Positions 32,219 through 40,776 of a stretch of DNA of 64,000 bases are shown one piece after another (positions within the stretch are counted from its first letter, which is position 1; each line of letters begins with the position of its first letter). The notes under the pieces were generated by a model. That model was not told the origin of the DNA and did not search any database. It saw only the letters and a program-made list of their open reading frames with translations. The DNA is taken from contig JAEWOJ010000127.1 in assembly GCA_023399815.1 (NCBI GenBank), positions 17,066-81,065 on the forward strand, in the 5' to 3' direction. This DNA is from Pseudomonadota bacterium. Lineage in GTDB: Bacteria > Pseudomonadota > Gammaproteobacteria > Xanthomonadales > Xanthomonadaceae. The position numbers were made by a program, and so were the translations under genes.

Positions 32219-34363
32219 TCAAGCGCTCGCGTCCGGCGCGGCCTCCAGCAGGTGCACCAGGGCGTCCGAATCCAGCGGGCGGGCCAGCCAGTAGCCCTGC
32301 ACCAGGTCGCAGCCGCGCTCGCTGAGCAGGTCGAACTGGGGCTGCTGCTCGATGCCCTCGGCGACCACGGTGATGCCCAGCGCATGCGCCATCGCGATGA
32401 TCGCGGTGGTCAGCGCCAGGTCGTCCGGATCGCGCTGCAGGTCGGCGACGAAGCTCTTGTCGATCTTGACGCCGTCCACCGGTACCTGCCGCAGGTGGCT
32501 GAGCCCGGAGAAGCCGGTGCCGAAGTCGTCCAGCCAGACCTTCACGCCGGTGCGGTGCAGCTTCTCCAGCAGCGAGGCGGCCAGCATCTCGTCGCCGATC
32601 ACCGCGGTCTCGGTCAGCTCCAGGTGCAGGCGCGACGCCGCCAGGCCGGAGGCGTGCAGGCACTGCTCCACGGCGATGGACAGGTCGCCGCCGCGCAGCT
32701 GCCGCGGCGACACGTTGACCGAGACGAACAGGTCCTCGCCCGCCGCGTTGCACGGCCACTGCTGCGCCTGCAGGCAGGCCGCGCGCAGCACCTTCGGTCC
32801 CAGCGACTGGATCAGGCCGCTCTGCTCGGCGATGTCGATGAACATCGACGGCGGAATGGAGCCCAGCACCGGGTGCTGCCAGCGCAGCAGTGCTTCCACG
32901 CCGACCAGCATGCGGTCGAGGGTGCGGAAGATCGGCTGGTAGACCAGCCGCAGTTCGCCGCGCTCCCAGGCGCCGCGCAGTTCCTGTTCCAGGTGCAGGC
33001 GCCGCTCGACCGCATGGTCAAGGGCGCGGCTGTAGTAGCGGAAGCAGCTCTTGCCGGCCAGCTTGGCCTGGTACATGGCGATGTCGCCGTTCTTGAGCAG
33101 ACCGGTGGCGTCGGCCGCGTCCTCCGGGAACAGGGTGATGCCGATCGAGCTGCCGAGGAATATCTCGCGGCCCTGCACCTGCAGCGGCTGGCCCAGTTCC
33201 TCCACCAGCCGCTTGGCCAGCGCGGTGGCCATGTTCTCGACCTTGCCGGTCTCGTTGCCGATCAGGATCACGAATTCGTCGCCGCCGAAGCGGGCCAGCA
33301 GCGCCTCGTCGCCGCCGTCCTGCTCCACCGCCGCGGCGATGCGCTGGGCGAACTGCAGCAGGGCGTCGTCGCCGGCCTCGTGGCCGAGCGTGTCGTTGAC
33401 CCGCTTGAACTCGTCGATGTCGATGAACAGCAGCGCCAGCCCCTGCCCCGAGGCACGCGCGCCGAGCAGGCGATGGTCCAGCGCCTCGCGGAACGCCAGG
33501 CGGTTGGTCAGGCCGGTCAGCGCGTCGGTATAGGCCATCTGCCGCACCTCCCGGTCGTGCCGGGCGATGCTCTGGCTCATCCGCCCGAAGGTGCGCAGCA
33601 GTTCGCCGATCTCGTCGTTCCGCCGCGTCTCCAGCTGCTCGACGTGGTAATCGCCGACCTCGATGCGCTGCGCCGCGGCGCCCAGCCAGCGGACCGGCCG
33701 CACCAGCGTGCGCTGCACGTACAGCGCCATCAGGCAGACGAAGCCGACCAGCGCAGCCATCATCAGCACCACCCAGCCCAGTTGCCGGCGGTTGGCCTGG
33801 CCCATGCGCTGCTCCAGCACCGCCATGGCCGAGGCCTCCTCCGCGCGCACCGGCGCCAGGTCCATGCCCAGCCGCAGCCCGCCCAGGCGCTGGTCGCCGA
33901 TGCGGACCGGGAGGTCCACTTCCAGCACCATCGGCGATTCCTGGATCCGCAGCTTCTCGGCGCTGATCGCGCCCTGCGCCAGCGGGTCCTGCATCTGCCG
34001 CCCGTAGCCGGCCACCTCGACCGTGCCGTCGTGGACCAGCCGCCCCTCGGCGTCGTGCACCAGCACGTAGCTGACCGACTTCTGGCTGGCGGTGCTGCGC
34101 ACCAGCGCGCCGATCGCGTCCAGGTCCGAGAAATAGAGCGGGTTGACCAGCGCCTCGGCCAGGGAAGTGGCCAGCGACGTGCCTTGGTCGCGCACGCTGC
34201 GGTCGAACACCTGGCTGACCACGCTGCCGCTGGCCTGCAGCAGCTCGCGCTGTGCCGCCGCCTGCCGCGCCAGCAGCATCGCCACGATCGCCAGCACCAC
34301 CAGCACCGCGCCGCCGGCCACGCACAGGAAACGGGCCTGCAACCCGAATCTGAGACGCTTCAT
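32219..34363 (-). CDS. Membrane GGDEF-EAL protein (cyclic di-GMP turnover)
   Basis: A 714-residue protein: N-terminal membrane helix, periplasmic sensor region (about residues 40-195), second membrane helix, HAMP ('RTLVRPVRWLGAAAQRIEVG'), GGDEF domain with intact 'FGGDEFVIL', and EAL domain with 'VEALLRWQHP', 'HLELTETAVIGDE', 'LDDFGTGFSGLSHLRQ', 'KIDKSFV' and 'VVAEGIE'. Both catalytic motif sets appear complete, so it could make or break c-di-GMP depending on the signal. It overlaps the preceding gene by ATGA (34360-34363), implying that the periplasmic binding protein encoded there feeds this sensor. Confidence 0.92.
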   Translation of the reverse strand: MKRLRFGLQARFLCVAGGAVLVVLAIVAMLLARQAAAQRELLQASGSVVSQVFDRSVRDQGTSLATSLAEALVNPLYFSDLDAIGALVRSTASQKSVSYVLVHDAEGRLVHDGTVEVAGYGRQMQDPLAQGAISAEKLRIQESPMVLEVDLPVRIGDQRLGGLRLGMDLAPVRAEEASAMAVLEQRMGQANRRQLGWVVLMMAALVGFVCLMALYVQRTLVRPVRWLGAAAQRIEVGDYHVEQLETRRNDEIGELLRTFGRMSQSIARHDREVRQMAYTDALTGLTNRLAFREALDHRLLGARASGQGLALLFIDIDEFKRVNDTLGHEAGDDALLQFAQRIAAAVEQDGGDEALLARFGGDEFVILIGNETGKVENMATALAKRLVEELGQPLQVQGREIFLGSSIGITLFPEDAADATGLLKNGDIAMYQAKLAGKSCFRYYSRALDHAVERRLHLEQELRGAWERGELRLVYQPIFRTLDRMLVGVEALLRWQHPVLGSIPPSMFIDIAEQSGLIQSLGPKVLRAACLQAQQWPCNAAGEDLFVSVNVSPRQLRGGDLSIAVEQCLHASGLAASRLHLELTETAVIGDEMLAASLLEKLHRTGVKVWLDDFGTGFSGLSHLRQVPVDGVKIDKSFVADLQRDPDDLALTTAIIAMAHALGITVVAEGIEQQPQFDLLSERGCDLVQGYWLARPLDSDALVHLLEAAPDASA

Positions 34364-35277
34364 TCGACCTCCATGCGGACCCGGGCCAGGCCGGCGCGCA
34401 GGCGGTCGAGCGACCGCTGGCTGGCCGGATCCAGGTGGTGGAAGGCGGTGGTGCCGAAGAACTTGCGCAGCGCGGGCCCGGCCTGCGGGTCGTTGCTGGC
34501 CTCCAGCAGTACTTCCTCCAGGCGGGCGCGGACCACCGGGTCCAGTCCGGGGCGCACCATCTCCACCGCGCGCGGCACGTCCTCGCTCTCGTACAGCACC
34601 CGCATGTCGCGGCGGAACACCGCCGGCATGCGCCGCTCGTCCTGCCAGTCGATGCTGCTGATCACCCCGGCATCGACCACCCGCTTGTGCACGAAGGTGG
34701 AGATGTTCATCTCGGAACGGGCGAACACGTAGCCCACGGTTTCCGCGGTCGGGGTGTCCTGCGGCGTGAGCAGGATCTCCGGGCGGATGCCGTGGGCGAG
34801 CAGCTCCATCGCCGGCACCAGGTAGGAACTGGTGGACCAGGCGCTCTGCATCGCCAGGGTGCGCCCCTTCAGGTCCTCCAGCGTGTTGATCGGGCTGTCG
34901 CGGCGGACGAAGAACACACTATGGTAGGACGCCACCCCACCACGTTCGGTCAGCAGCAACGGCTCGGCGCCGCTGCGCTGGCGCAGCGCCATGGCGGTGC
35001 CCGAAGTCTCGGTCACCCAGTCCACGCGCCCACGGCGCAGATAGCTGGCCATCTGCTGCAGATCCTTGGCCATCAGGATGCGGCCTTCGACGATCCCCAC
35101 GTCGCGCATCCGCGGAACCACGTAGTCCAGCAGTGGTTTCAGCTGTTCGTAATGGGACTTCGGATCGTCGCTCAGGCGCCCCAGCACCAGAACCGAACGC
35201 TCGGCCGCCGACCCCACCGTCGGCAACAATCCGGACAACACCAACACGGCTCCCCAAAGCCATCCAGAAACACGCAA
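34360..35277 (-). CDS. PhnD-like periplasmic binding protein coupled to a c-di-GMP enzyme
   Basis: A phosphate/phosphonate-type solute-binding protein: signal-like N-terminus 'WLWGAVLVLSGLLPTVGSAA', then 'SVLVLGRLSDDPKSHYEQLK', 'GRVDWVTETSGTAMALRQRS', 'INTLEDLKGRTLAMQSAWST' and 'DAGVISSIDWQDERRMPAVF'. The start is uncertain; TTG at 35277 gives a good signal peptide (305 residues), while the frame stays open far upstream. No ABC transporter genes adjoin. The ATGA overlap with the GGDEF-EAL gene suggests it works as a periplasmic sensor partner, as in PhnD-like/GGDEF pairs, rather than in uptake; that is inference. Confidence 0.82.
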   Translation of the reverse strand: MRVSGWLWGAVLVLSGLLPTVGSAAERSVLVLGRLSDDPKSHYEQLKPLLDYVVPRMRDVGIVEGRILMAKDLQQMASYLRRGRVDWVTETSGTAMALRQRSGAEPLLLTERGGVASYHSVFFVRRDSPINTLEDLKGRTLAMQSAWSTSSYLVPAMELLAHGIRPEILLTPQDTPTAETVGYVFARSEMNISTFVHKRVVDAGVISSIDWQDERRMPAVFRRDMRVLYESEDVPRAVEMVRPGLDPVVRARLEEVLLEASNDPQAGPALRKFFGTTAFHHLDPASQRSLDRLRAGLARVRMEVE

Positions 35278-35339
35278 ACCGGCGATCCCCCAAGAGTGTC
35301 CGCACAGACTATCCGAAAAAACCCCGGCTGACGGATGTC

Positions 35340-36095
35340 TCAGTTTTCGCGGTCGGTCGCCAGCCGCGCCATGCGCTGGGCGTCGGACAGTATCCCGCGC
35401 AGCAGGCGGACTTCCTGCTCGGACAGGTCGGCCTTCATGAACAGCCGGCGCAGCTTGCGCATGGCCGATTCCGGGGCGCGGCCCTTGTGGAAGTCGATCT
35501 GGTCCAAGGTATCGCCGAGCTGCCCGAACAGCCCTTCCAGCTGGGAATGGCTGGCCGGCGCCTCGCCGTACCCCGGCTCGGTCGCCGGCGCGGACTGGCC
35601 TTCCAGCTGCGCCATGCGCACCTCGTAGGCCAGCACCTGCACCGCCGCGGCCAGGTTCAGGGAGCTGAATTCCGGATCGGAGGGAATATGCACCGCGACA
35701 TGGCACAGCTGCAGCTCGTCATTGGTCAGGCCAGTGCGCTCGCGGCCGAACACGAAGGCGACTTCCGCCGGCTCGCCGGCCCTGACCACCGCGCGCTGGC
35801 CGGCGGTTTCCGGCAGCAGTTCCTCCAGCTGGACGCGACGCGAGCGCGCCGTGCAGCCCAGCACCAGCCGGCAATCGGCCACCGCCTCGGCCAGGGTGGC
35901 GAACACCGGGGCATCGCCGAGCACGTCCTCGGCGCCGGCCGAGCGCCGGAAGGCGACATCGTCCAGCGGCTGCTCGGGCGCCACCAGCACCAGCCGCGAC
36001 AATCCCATCGTCTTCATCGCCCGCGCCGCCGCGCCGATGTTGCCGGGATGCTGGGTGCCGACGAGGACGAAACGGATGCGGGCGGGAGCGGACAT
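35340..36095 (-). CDS. trmJ: tRNA (cytidine/uridine-2'-O-)-methyltransferase TrmJ
   Basis: A 251-residue SPOUT-class methyltransferase. Motif 1 'VLVGTQHPGNIGAAARAMKT', motif 2 'EVAFVFGRERTGLTNDELQL' and motif 3 'PEFSSLNLAAAVQVLAYEVR' are all present, followed by the C-terminal dimerisation helix region. TrmJ methylates the ribose at position 32 of several tRNAs. The ATG at 36095 ('MSAPARIRFVLV') was chosen over an upstream in-frame ATG that would reach into the suhB promoter. Divergent from suhB. Confidence 0.9.
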   Translation of the reverse strand: MSAPARIRFVLVGTQHPGNIGAAARAMKTMGLSRLVLVAPEQPLDDVAFRRSAGAEDVLGDAPVFATLAEAVADCRLVLGCTARSRRVQLEELLPETAGQRAVVRAGEPAEVAFVFGRERTGLTNDELQLCHVAVHIPSDPEFSSLNLAAAVQVLAYEVRMAQLEGQSAPATEPGYGEAPASHSQLEGLFGQLGDTLDQIDFHKGRAPESAMRKLRRLFMKADLSEQEVRLLRGILSDAQRMARLATDREN

Positions 36096-36215
36096 GGCGA
36101 AAAAAGTCAGGAGCGGGACAGCCGCAGATGGTAAACTGCGCGGCCGGCCCGTGCGCCGGGACCGCTCTTTTCCTCCGCCAATCCTACCCATTCGCCTTCA
36201 CGGGAGCCTTTCGCC

Positions 36216-37043
36216 ATGCAGAAACCCGCCGTCACCGTCATGGTCAAGGCCGCACGCCTCGCCGGCAACGTCCTGTTGCGCAACATCAACAAGCTCGAAG
36301 CGCTGAACGTAGTGCAGAAGGGCCGGATGGACTACGCCAGCGAAGTCGACGGCGATGCCGAGAAGGTCATCGTCAAGGAGCTCAAGCGCGCCTACCCGGA
36401 CTACGGCATCTACGGCGAGGAAGGCGGCGTGCAGGGCAACGGCCGCCAGATGTGGGTGATCGACCCGCTGGACGGCACCAGCAACTACCTGCGTGGTTTC
36501 CCGCACTACTGCGTGTCCATCGCCCTGGTCGAGAACGGCGAGCCCACTGACGCGGTGATCTTCGACCCGCTGCGCAACGAGCTGTTCACCGCCTCCAAGG
36601 GCGCCGGCGCCGTGCTCAACGACCGCCGCATCCGCGTGGCCGACCGCAAGGACCTGGAAGGCACCATGATCCACACCGGCTTCGCCCCGCGCGAGCGCGC
36701 CCGTGCCGGCAGCCAGCTCAAGACCGTCGAGACCCTGCTGGTGCAGGCCGAGGACATCCGCCGCACCGGCTCGGCCGCGCTGGACCTGGCCTACGTGGCC
36801 TGCGGCCGCGCCGACGCCTACTTCGAGGCGGGGGTAAAGGCGTGGGACATCGCCGCCGGCGTGCTGCTGGTGCGCGAAGCCGGTGGCAAGGTCTGCAACT
36901 ACCGCGGCGCCACGCTGGCGCGCATGGACGACAAGGGTCCGGAAACCCAGCAGGTGGTCGCCGGCAACCTGAAGGTCTGCGAGGCGCTGCAGAAGGTGAT
37001 CGTCAACACCGGCCATGCCGCCGAGTTCGACCCGAAGTTCTGA
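36216..37043 (+). CDS. suhB: Inositol monophosphatase family protein SuhB
   Basis: A 275-residue protein with metal-binding motifs '[10 protein letters not shown]', '[20 protein letters not shown]' and '[20 protein letters not shown]', the complete IMPase set. It starts at the ATG after 'CTTTCGCC' and has the family N-terminus '[20 protein letters not shown]'. SuhB dephosphorylates inositol-1-phosphate and, in enterics, joins rRNA antitermination complexes. It is divergent from trmJ and ends at a clear terminator. Confidence 0.93.
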   Translation: MQKPAVTVMVKAARLAGNVLLRNINKLEALNVVQKGRMDYASEVDGDAEKVIVKELKRAYPDYGIYGEEGGVQGNGRQMWVIDPLDGTSNYLRGFPHYCVSIALVENGEPTDAVIFDPLRNELFTASKGAGAVLNDRRIRVADRKDLEGTMIHTGFAPRERARAGSQLKTVETLLVQAEDIRRTGSAALDLAYVACGRADAYFEAGVKAWDIAAGVLLVREAGGKVCNYRGATLARMDDKGPETQQVVAGNLKVCEALQKVIVNTGHAAEFDPKF

Positions 37044-37067
37044 TCCAGGCTTTCACCGCATTCCCGA

Positions 37068-37097
37068 ACGGCGCCCGCAAGGGCGCCGTTTCTGTTT
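37068..37097 (+). terminator. suhB terminator
   Basis: ACGGCGCCC-GCAA-GGGCGCCGT followed by TTCTGTTT, 25 bp after the suhB stop: a perfect 9-bp stem with a tetraloop and T-rich tail. Confidence 0.85.
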
Positions 37098-37195
37098 GGG
37101 GCCGGCGCCGCATTGATCCCGGCCCCACCACGGCGGCTGCCGTGCCGTGGCGCTCGCTATCGCGCCCGCCCATGCACGAAGCACAGCAGAAAAGA

Positions 37196-37490
37196 CGCTT
37201 TGGCTTTGGCTTTGGCTTTGGCTTTGGCTTTGGCTGTAGCTGTTTGCTTTTGCCGTTCGGGGTCCCCTTCCGCAGCGACGGAGCTGGCGGACAAGACCCC
37301 GCAGGGGCGACGTGCACGGATGCACGTCGTTTTTCTACGCGACATGGATGTCGCGTAGAAAAATCCCGCCAGCGGAGTGGACCCGGCACGCGCAGCGTGC
37401 TGGGCGCGGAGGCAGGGGCGTGCTTTCTTTGGGCCACGTTTCTTTGCACGAGCAAAGAAAGGTGGCTCGCTCTCCGGAGGAGAGCGAAAG
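37196..37490 (+). repeat. Multi-hairpin repeat element, copy 1
   Basis: It begins with a hexanucleotide array (TTTGGC units, about 37200-37236). It then has hairpins at about 37306-37327 (CGACGTGC..GCACGTCG), 37328-37361 (TTTTTCTACGCGACAT paired with ATGTCGCGTAGAAAAA), a stem around TTTCTTTGC-ACGA-GCAAAGAAA (about 37439-37460), and CGCTCTCC/GGAGAGCG. Conserved single-stranded blocks (GCGGAGTGGACCC; GAGGCAGGGGCGTGCTTTCT) are shared with the inverted copy. Frames inside it look like proteins but are palindrome by-products. Confidence 0.75.
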
Positions 37491-37544
37491 CTATTGATCC
37501 TGCTCCTGCCGTTGCCTCGATTTCCTCGATGGTTGCAAGGTGTG

Positions 37545-37885
37545 GCAACAGCCAAAGCCAAAGCCAAAGCCAAGGCATAAGCATGGAAGCAGAAGCTTGA
37601 AAGCAAGGCTTTCACTCCTGCTTCGCAGGAGCGAGTTACTTCTCTTTGCTCGTGCAAAGAGAAGTAACCAAGAGAAAGCACGCCCCTGCCTCCGCGCCCA
37701 GCCCGCTGTGCGGACTGGGTCCACTCCGCCGCCGGGATTTTTCGACGAGACATCCATGTCTCGTCGAAAAACGACGTGCATCCTTGCACGTCGCCCTTCG
37801 GGTTTTTCCCGGCGCCTCCGTCGCTGCGGAAGGGGATCTGAGAGTCAAAGGCCCAAAAACAAAATCACGGCAACGGCAACGGCAA
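37545..37885 (-). repeat. Multi-hairpin repeat element, copy 2 (inverted)
   Basis: An inverted, diverged copy of the element at 37196-37490. It has the same order of hairpins: CTCCTGC-TTCG-type stem (about 37617), TTACTTCTCTTTGC/GCAAAGAGAAGTAA (37634-37666), TTTTTCGACGAGACAT/ATGTCTCGTCGAAAAA (37737-37771) and CGACGTGC/GCACGTCG (about 37772-37794). Stem sequences differ from copy 1 but change on both sides, keeping the pairing. Hexamer arrays flank it: CCAAAG units at 37550-37575 and GGCAAC units at 37868-37890. Confidence 0.75.
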
Positions 37886-37915
37886 CGGCGATAAAGCATT
37901 GCCGGCCACGCTCCA

Positions 37916-37945
37916 TGAAAAACGCCCGGCGCTGGGCCGGGCGTT
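37916..37945 (-). terminator. htpX terminator
   Basis: AACGCCCGG / CCGGGCGTT stem, seven-base loop, then TTTCAT in the leftward direction, 31 bp beyond the htpX stop. Confidence 0.8.
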
Positions 37946-37975
37946 CTGGTGCAGCGGGAAACCGGATCGAGCCGG

Positions 37976-38839
37976 TCAGGCCACCGTAGAGGAGCGCAAC
38001 GCAGCGATGCGCTCCTCCAGCGGCGGATGACTCAGGAACAGCTTCTTCGCGGTCGCACCGGCAATGCCGAACGCGGCGATCTGGGTCGGCAGCGTGCTCT
38101 GGCCATGATTGAGCTTCAGCCGCTCCAACGCGGCGATCATCTTCTGGCGACCGGCCAAGTGCGCGCCACCGGCATCGGCGCGGAACTCGCGGCGGCGCGA
38201 GAACCACATCGCGATCATCGTCGCGAACAGGCCGAACACCATCTCCAGCACGAACACGATGATGTAGTAGGCGAAGCCGCGGCCGCTGTCGCGGTTGCCC
38301 GACAGCGCGCTGTCGACGATGCCGCCCACCACCCGCGCCAGCACGATCACGAAGGTGTTCAGCACGCCCTGCAGCAACGCCATGGTGACCATGTCGCCAT
38401 TGGCGACGTGCGAGATCTCGTGGCCCAGCACCGCCTCGGCCTCGTCCTCGCTCATGTTGTGCAGCAGGCCGGTGGACACGGCCACCAGCGCGTTGTTGCG
38501 GTTGGCGCCGGTGGCGAAGGCGTTGATCTCCGGGCCGTCGTACACCGCCACTTCCGGCATGCCGATGCCGGCGGCCTTGGCCTGGCGCGCCACCGTGTCC
38601 AGCAGCCAGCGTTCGGTGGGGTTGCGCGGCTGCGTGATCACCACCGCGCCGGTGCCGCGCTTGGCCATGAACTTGGACAGCAGCAGCGAGACGAAGGAGC
38701 CGCCGAAGCCGAAGATCGCGGCCATGACCAGCAGGCCGCTCATCCGCGACGGATCGACGCCCAGCAGGGACATCACGATGCCAGCCAGGACCAGCACGGC
38801 AAGGTTGGTCAACAGGAACAGCCCGATACGGGTAAACAT
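37976..38839 (-). CDS. htpX: Membrane protease HtpX
   Basis: A 287-residue zinc metalloprotease of the inner membrane. The family start '[20 protein letters not shown]' gives the first helix; the active site is '[20 protein letters not shown]' (HExxH), with the third ligand Glu in '[16 protein letters not shown]'. HtpX takes part in membrane-protein quality control and is often under heat-shock or Cpx control. The ATG at 38839 was chosen over an upstream in-frame ATG because it gives the standard HtpX N-terminus. Divergent from gluQ. Confidence 0.95.
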   Translation of the reverse strand: MFTRIGLFLLTNLAVLVLAGIVMSLLGVDPSRMSGLLVMAAIFGFGGSFVSLLLSKFMAKRGTGAVVITQPRNPTERWLLDTVARQAKAAGIGMPEVAVYDGPEINAFATGANRNNALVAVSTGLLHNMSEDEAEAVLGHEISHVANGDMVTMALLQGVLNTFVIVLARVVGGIVDSALSGNRDSGRGFAYYIIVFVLEMVFGLFATMIAMWFSRRREFRADAGGAHLAGRQKMIAALERLKLNHGQSTLPTQIAAFGIAGATAKKLFLSHPPLEERIAALRSSTVA

Positions 38840-38935
38840 GCGGAAGATTCCGATAGGTGTGTTGGATGAACGCAACAAATCTGCGGTGCGCGCAGGTTGA
38901 ATTCAAGCGCGATTCTGACCGACGATTCAGCTTCG

Positions 38936-39820
38936 ATGCCCTCCCCTTCCTACCGCGGCCGTTTCGCCCCCTCGCCCACCGGCCCCCTGCACCTGGGCTC
39001 GATGCTGGCCGCCTTCGGCAGCTGGTTGCTGGCGCGGCAGGCCGGCGGCCGTTGGCTGGTGCGCATCGAGGATGTGGACCCGCCGCGCGAGGTGGCCGGC
39101 GCCGCCGCTTCGCAGCTGGCCACGCTGGCCGCGTTCGGCCTGTTGCCGGACGAACCGGTGCAGTACCAGAGCCGCCGCCACGCGCACTATCGCGCGGCCC
39201 TCGAGCGGCTGCTGGCCGAGGGCGAGGCCTTCCCTTGCCATTGCAGCCGCACCGACCTGGCCGGCCGGCACGGCATCCACCGCCAGTGCGTCGCCGGCCG
39301 GGAACGGCCACGGCCTGCCATCCGCCTGCGCGTGGCCGACGGCAGCCACGTCGCCTTCGACGACGGCCTGCAGGGCCGCTTCGCGCAGTGGGTGGACCGC
39401 GAGGTCGGCGACTTCGTGCTGCTGCGCGCCGACGGCTGCTGGGCCTACCAGCTGGCCGCGGTGGTGGACGACGCCGAACAGGGCATCACCGACGTGGTGC
39501 GCGGCGCCGACCTGATCGACTCCACCCCGCGCCAGATCCTGCTGCAGCATGCGCTGGGACTGCCGACGCCGCGCCACCTGCACCTGCCGCTGCTGCTCGA
39601 CGCGCACGGCGCCAAGCTGTCCAAGTCGCTGGCCGCGCGGCCGGTCGATCCCGACGATCCGTTGCCGGCGCTGCGCTGGCTGTGGGCCGCGCTGGGCCAG
39701 GATGCGGCGGAACTGGACGATGCCGGCTCGGTGCCGGCGCTGCTGGAACGCGCCGTCGCCGCGTTCCGGCCCGGCCGCCTGCGCCGCGATTCGATCGATG
39801 CCTTCCGCCCGTTGCCGTGA
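38936..39820 (+). CDS. gluQ: Glutamyl-Q tRNA(Asp) synthetase
   Basis: A 294-residue paralogue of the glutamyl-tRNA synthetase catalytic core: '[20 protein letters not shown]' (HIGH-type motif), '[15 protein letters not shown]', zinc-site cysteines in '[11 protein letters not shown]' and 'HRQCVAG', and '[13 protein letters not shown]' (KMSKS-type). There is no anticodon-binding domain, as expected for GluQ (YadB), which charges glutamate onto queuosine in tRNA-Asp. queG, the last step of queuosine synthesis, is also in this window (49.7 kb). In E. coli the gene follows dksA; here it does not. Confidence 0.93.
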   Translation: MPSPSYRGRFAPSPTGPLHLGSMLAAFGSWLLARQAGGRWLVRIEDVDPPREVAGAAASQLATLAAFGLLPDEPVQYQSRRHAHYRAALERLLAEGEAFPCHCSRTDLAGRHGIHRQCVAGRERPRPAIRLRVADGSHVAFDDGLQGRFAQWVDREVGDFVLLRADGCWAYQLAAVVDDAEQGITDVVRGADLIDSTPRQILLQHALGLPTPRHLHLPLLLDAHGAKLSKSLAARPVDPDDPLPALRWLWAALGQDAAELDDAGSVPALLERAVAAFRPGRLRRDSIDAFRPLP

Positions 39821-39881
39821 CGGCGCCGGGTTCACATAGAATCGAACGCTCCCCTGCGCCAGCCCCCCCCGGAACGCATCC

Positions 39882-40625
39882 ATGACGACATCCCGTATTG
39901 CACTGGTCACCGGCGGCACCGGCGGCATCGGCACCGCGATCTGCCAGCGCCTGGCCGACCAGGGCCATCGCGTCGCCACCAACTTCCGCAATGCCGAGAA
40001 GGCCGGGCACTGGCAGCAGCAGATGCGCGCCAAGGGCTACGACATCGCCCTGTTTCCCGGCGACGTGTCCACGCCCGACGGCGGCCGCGAGCTGGTGCAG
40101 GCGGTGGAAGCCGGGATGGGGCCGGTGGAGATCCTGGTCAACAACGCCGGCATCACCCGCGACACCACCTTCCACCGCATGACCCCGGAGCAGTGGCACG
40201 AGGTGATCAACACCAATCTCAACTCGGTGTTCAACGTCACCCGCCCGGTCATCGAGGGCATGCGCAGGCGCGGCTGGGGCCGGGTGATCCAGATCAGCTC
40301 GATCAACGGCCTCAAGGGCCAGTACGGCCAGGCCAACTACGCCGCGGCCAAGGCCGGCATGCATGGATTCACCATCTCGCTGGCGCGCGAGAACGCCGGT
40401 TTCGGCATCACCGTCAACACCATCTCGCCGGGCTACGTGGCCACCGACATGGTGATGGCGGTGCCGGAGGAAGTGCGCGCCAAGATCATCGCCGACATTC
40501 CCACCGGCCGCCTCGGCAAGCCGGAGGAAATCGCCTACGCGGTGGCCTTCCTGGTGGCCGAGGAAGCGTCGTGGATCACCGGCTCCAACCTGGACATCAA
40601 CGGCGGCCACCACATGGGCTGGTGA
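39882..40625 (+). CDS. phbB: Acetoacetyl-CoA reductase (PHB synthesis)
   Basis: A 247-residue short-chain dehydrogenase: 'RIALVTGGTGGIGTAICQRL' (NADPH-binding TGxxxGIG), 'ILVNNAGITRDTTFHRMTPE', Ser in 'RVIQISSINGLKGQYGQANY' with Tyr and Lys of YxxxK ('YAAAKAGMHGF'). These features and the start match PhbB/PhaB, which makes (R)-3-hydroxybutyryl-CoA for polyhydroxybutyrate. phaR, a PHB regulator, follows in the same direction. No PHB synthase is inside the window. Confidence 0.9.
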   Translation: MTTSRIALVTGGTGGIGTAICQRLADQGHRVATNFRNAEKAGHWQQQMRAKGYDIALFPGDVSTPDGGRELVQAVEAGMGPVEILVNNAGITRDTTFHRMTPEQWHEVINTNLNSVFNVTRPVIEGMRRRGWGRVIQISSINGLKGQYGQANYAAAKAGMHGFTISLARENAGFGITVNTISPGYVATDMVMAVPEEVRAKIIADIPTGRLGKPEEIAYAVAFLVAEEASWITGSNLDINGGHHMGW

Positions 40626-40640
40626 CGCCGGGGCAATCCA

Positions 40641-40674
40641 TGCTGCGCAGCACGGCCTTCCATGCTGCGCAGCA
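40641..40674 (+). promoter_or_regulatory. Putative PhaR operators upstream of phaR
   Basis: The palindrome TGCTGCGCAGCA occurs at 40641-40652 and again at 40663-40674, exactly 22 bp apart (about two helical turns). A third imperfect copy (TGCTGCGCA) at 40744-40752 lies between a TTGCAC (40731-40736) and a TATCGT (40755-40760), a possible promoter. TGC-rich palindromes are known targets of PhaR repressors, and phaR is often self-repressed. Operator function is inference. Confidence 0.55.
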
Positions 40675-40776
40675 CCGCAAGACCCTTCATTCCCGCCTGC
40701 ACCCCGTACTTATGGCGGTTGCAAGCCCTGTTGCACTGCGCCATGCTGCGCACCTATCGTGAAGAGTGACTGCTTA

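Noticed and set aside
32174..34732. 852-codon frame antisense to the GGDEF-EAL gene
   Set aside because: Gln/His/Arg-rich shadow; the minus strand carries full GGDEF and EAL motifs.
37157..37789. Overlapping frames in the suhB-htpX gap encoding sequences such as LFARAKR and RDMDV
   Set aside because: They recur in both strands of the inverted hairpin elements and arise from palindromes. Similar frames are often annotated as small proteins in Xanthomonadaceae, but the covarying stems indicate structure, not coding.
37196..37890. CRISPR array
   Set aside because: The tandem hexamers and hairpins have no regular 24-37 bp repeats with unique spacers; no cas genes are in the window.
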